Of a DNA stretch of 33,911 nt, positions 32,950 through 33,911 are shown piece after piece; position 1 is the stretch's first letter; every line of letters begins with the position of its first letter. This DNA is from Candidatus Omnitrophota bacterium (lineage in GTDB: Bacteria > Omnitrophota > Gorgyraeia > Velamenicoccales > Velamenicoccaceae): positions 1 to 33,911 of the forward strand of contig JAGVOQ010000054.1 of the NCBI GenBank assembly GCA_020052645.1, in the 5' to 3' direction. The position numbers were made by a program, and so were the translations under genes. The notes below the pieces were generated by a model. That model had not been told where the DNA came from, did not search any database, and saw nothing but the letters and a program-made list of their open reading frames with translations.

Positions 32950-33091
32950 AAACAAGTTAAGGTAAGAAGATCTGGAGTTGATTCTTGTAAAGAGACGAGA
33001 ATTAAGAGTTCACTCCTGCCTACCGGCCCTCGGCTTCGCCGCGAGGCGAGCAGGCAGGCGCCCGCCACTGTTTCAATGGCGGGCTCATGAA
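32950..33091 (+). repeat. Composite structured element, copy E, split by a GC palindrome
   Basis: ATTCTTGT pairs with ACGAGAAT (near 32980-33002), a compensated variant of the ATTCCTGT/ACAGGAAT hairpin. GAGTTCACTC follows, then a 44-nt palindromic insert (33015-33058, CCTGCCT...AGGCAGG), and then GCCCGCCA/TGGCGGGC (33060-33067 with 33077-33084) and TCATGAAGGA. No gene starts there. Confidence 0.72.
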
Positions 33092-33093
33092 GG

Positions 33094-33310
33094 AAAAGAA
33101 ACTTTACTCCGTATTTTACAATCCCAAGGGGAATGGACCTTACTAAATGGATGGGCCTAAAGTAAGAAAACCCGTTATAGGCAAAGGGATCCTTTGTCTA
33201 AACGCTTGAAAATTTTATGACGCTTCGCGTCTAATATTTTCTGCGCAGACTTCAGGATTAATTTTATAAGGTAGAGAAACTTATTATAGGCAAAATTAAG
33301 GAGGGTTGCT
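33094..33310. repeat. Degenerate copy F and leader of the flavodoxin gene
   Basis: AAGAAACTTTACTCCGTATTTTAC (two pieces, 33098-33119), AATCCCAAGGGGAAT and GGACCTTACTAA match copy B, but the closing CGGAGT is absent. A GACGC/GCGTC hairpin lies at 33219-33231, and TTATAGGCAAA occurs twice (33175-33185 and 33283-33293). The flavodoxin SD AAGGAGG ends the segment. Confidence 0.6.
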
Positions 33311-33787
33311 ATGAAAAAGCTGGTTGTTTATTATTCTTTTGAAGGGAATACAGCGTTTATTGCCAAGGGAATCGCCGATAGCGTGGGCGCCGACCTTTTG
33401 GAATTAAAGCTTAAAAGCGATCCGGGCCACAAAGGGTTCATGAAATATGTCTGGGGGGGTGGCCAGGTCATGAAAAGAGAAAAGCCAGAGCTTTATGCAA
33501 TTGAAAAAAATCCTTGTGACTATGATGTAATTTTTATTGGTACGCCTGTATGGGCATTTACATATGCGCCAGCCCTGGCCACATTCTTTTCAATAACAAA
33601 GCTGAAAGGTAAAAAAATCGCTTTATTCTGTTGTTCCGGTGGCGGCAAGGGAAAGACTTTGGAAAAAATGAAGGCGGCCTTGGAGGGGAATGACTTTATC
33701 GGTGAAACCGATTTTATCGAACCATTGAAACGCAACGCCGATCAGGCGCTTGAAAAAGCGAAGCAATGGGCAAAGGGGCTAAATTAG
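33311..33787 (+). CDS. Flavodoxin-like protein
   Basis: The 158-residue product is a flavodoxin-fold protein expected to bind FMN. The phosphate loop YYSFEGNTAFIA (7-18) matches the family S/T-x-T-G-N-T pattern, with E-G-N-T here; GTPVWAFTYAPAL supplies the first isoalloxazine loop and LFCCSGGGKGKT the second. It could be an electron carrier or NAD(P)H-dependent oxidoreductase of the flavodoxin_4-like kind; the substrate is not deducible. AAGGAGG (33298-33304) lies 6 nt before ATG 33311. The gene is bracketed by structured leader repeats on both sides and appears to be a single-gene unit. Confidence 0.9.
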   Translation: MKKLVVYYSFEGNTAFIAKGIADSVGADLLELKLKSDPGHKGFMKYVWGGGQVMKREKPELYAIEKNPCDYDVIFIGTPVWAFTYAPALATFFSITKLKGKKIALFCCSGGGKGKTLEKMKAALEGNDFIGETDFIEPLKRNADQALEKAKQWAKGLN

Positions 33788-33793
33788 AGAAAT

Positions 33794-33911
33794 TGTTTTG
33801 CCCCATATTTTCTTTTAAGAATAACATTAGGGTAGGGGGTTCATTGAACCAGAGTGACTCCTCGTCTTTATCTAAAAAACATTAATGAAGTAAGACGAGG
33901 AGTTCGTTCAC
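33794..33911 (+). repeat. Composite structured element, copy G, cut by the window end
   Basis: TTTTGCCCCATATTTTC matches the start of copies A and C. A GGTTC/GAACC hairpin lies near 33838-33850. ACTCCTCGTCTT (33857-33868) pairs perfectly with AAGACGAGGAGT (33892-33903); the distal half of the helix differs from the other copies on both strands. TTCGTTCAC follows at the edge, so the last hairpin and any downstream gene lie beyond the window. Confidence 0.7.

Overview
The window reads as a piece of chromosome from a Gram-negative-type, probably uncultured bacterium. Lipoprotein N-acyltransferase, a lipid A type acyltransferase, MurJ and type IV pilus ATPase genes point to an outer membrane. My best guess is Omnitrophota or a nearby PVC lineage. 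That guess is inferred from the gene mix, the many short envelope proteins and the repeat-filled intergenic spaces; no rRNA or other phylogenetic marker was compared. Almost all genes lie on the + strand; the one clear exception is the fused membrane/spermidine-synthase-like gene at 16665-18932.

Layout. Positions 125-3259 hold murJ, a short uvrC and an Ogt/MGMT-like gene, each overlapping the next. Positions 3298-4374 hold a PilT-family ATPase. Positions 4512-8461 hold prfB, which needs a programmed +1 frameshift, overlapping secA. Positions 8591-12825 hold lnt and two exported TPR/coiled-coil proteins. Positions 12912-14697 hold a PF04008 (Adenosine_kin) protein, an LpxL-like acyltransferase and a two-helix membrane peptide. 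BioY and a DUF502 protein follow, each behind a long structured leader. After the minus-strand gene come a 28-residue Thx-like peptide and nrdJ (class II ribonucleotide reductase) with a consensus promoter and a pair of NrdR boxes. Positions 22055-24484 hold three unrecognised genes, AT-rich and possibly acquired. The rest holds a Smr protein, a secreted protein, a 17-TPR protein, AlkD, a cassette of four small membrane/zinc-ribbon genes, an ECF sigma factor with an anti-sigma/DUF4349 fusion, and a flavodoxin-like protein.

The most unusual material lies between the genes. (1) At least ten loci carry degenerate tandem repeats with a 7-nt period (two also have a 9-nt period). Each locus has its own unit, the blocks are often arranged as inverted halves that fold back, and they run up to start codons or into the 3' ends of genes. 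(2) A composite structured repeat occurs about seven times: an ACTCC.../...GGAGT helix, an optional AATTCCTGT/ACAGGAATT hairpin, a GCCCGCC/GGCGGGC hairpin and then TCATGAAGGAG. Base changes in its helices are compensated, and in three copies its last bases are the Shine-Dalgarno site of a downstream gene. It is the best candidate here for an undescribed cis-acting RNA or a mobile leader element.

No tRNA, rRNA, CRISPR array, insertion sequence or integrase was recognised.
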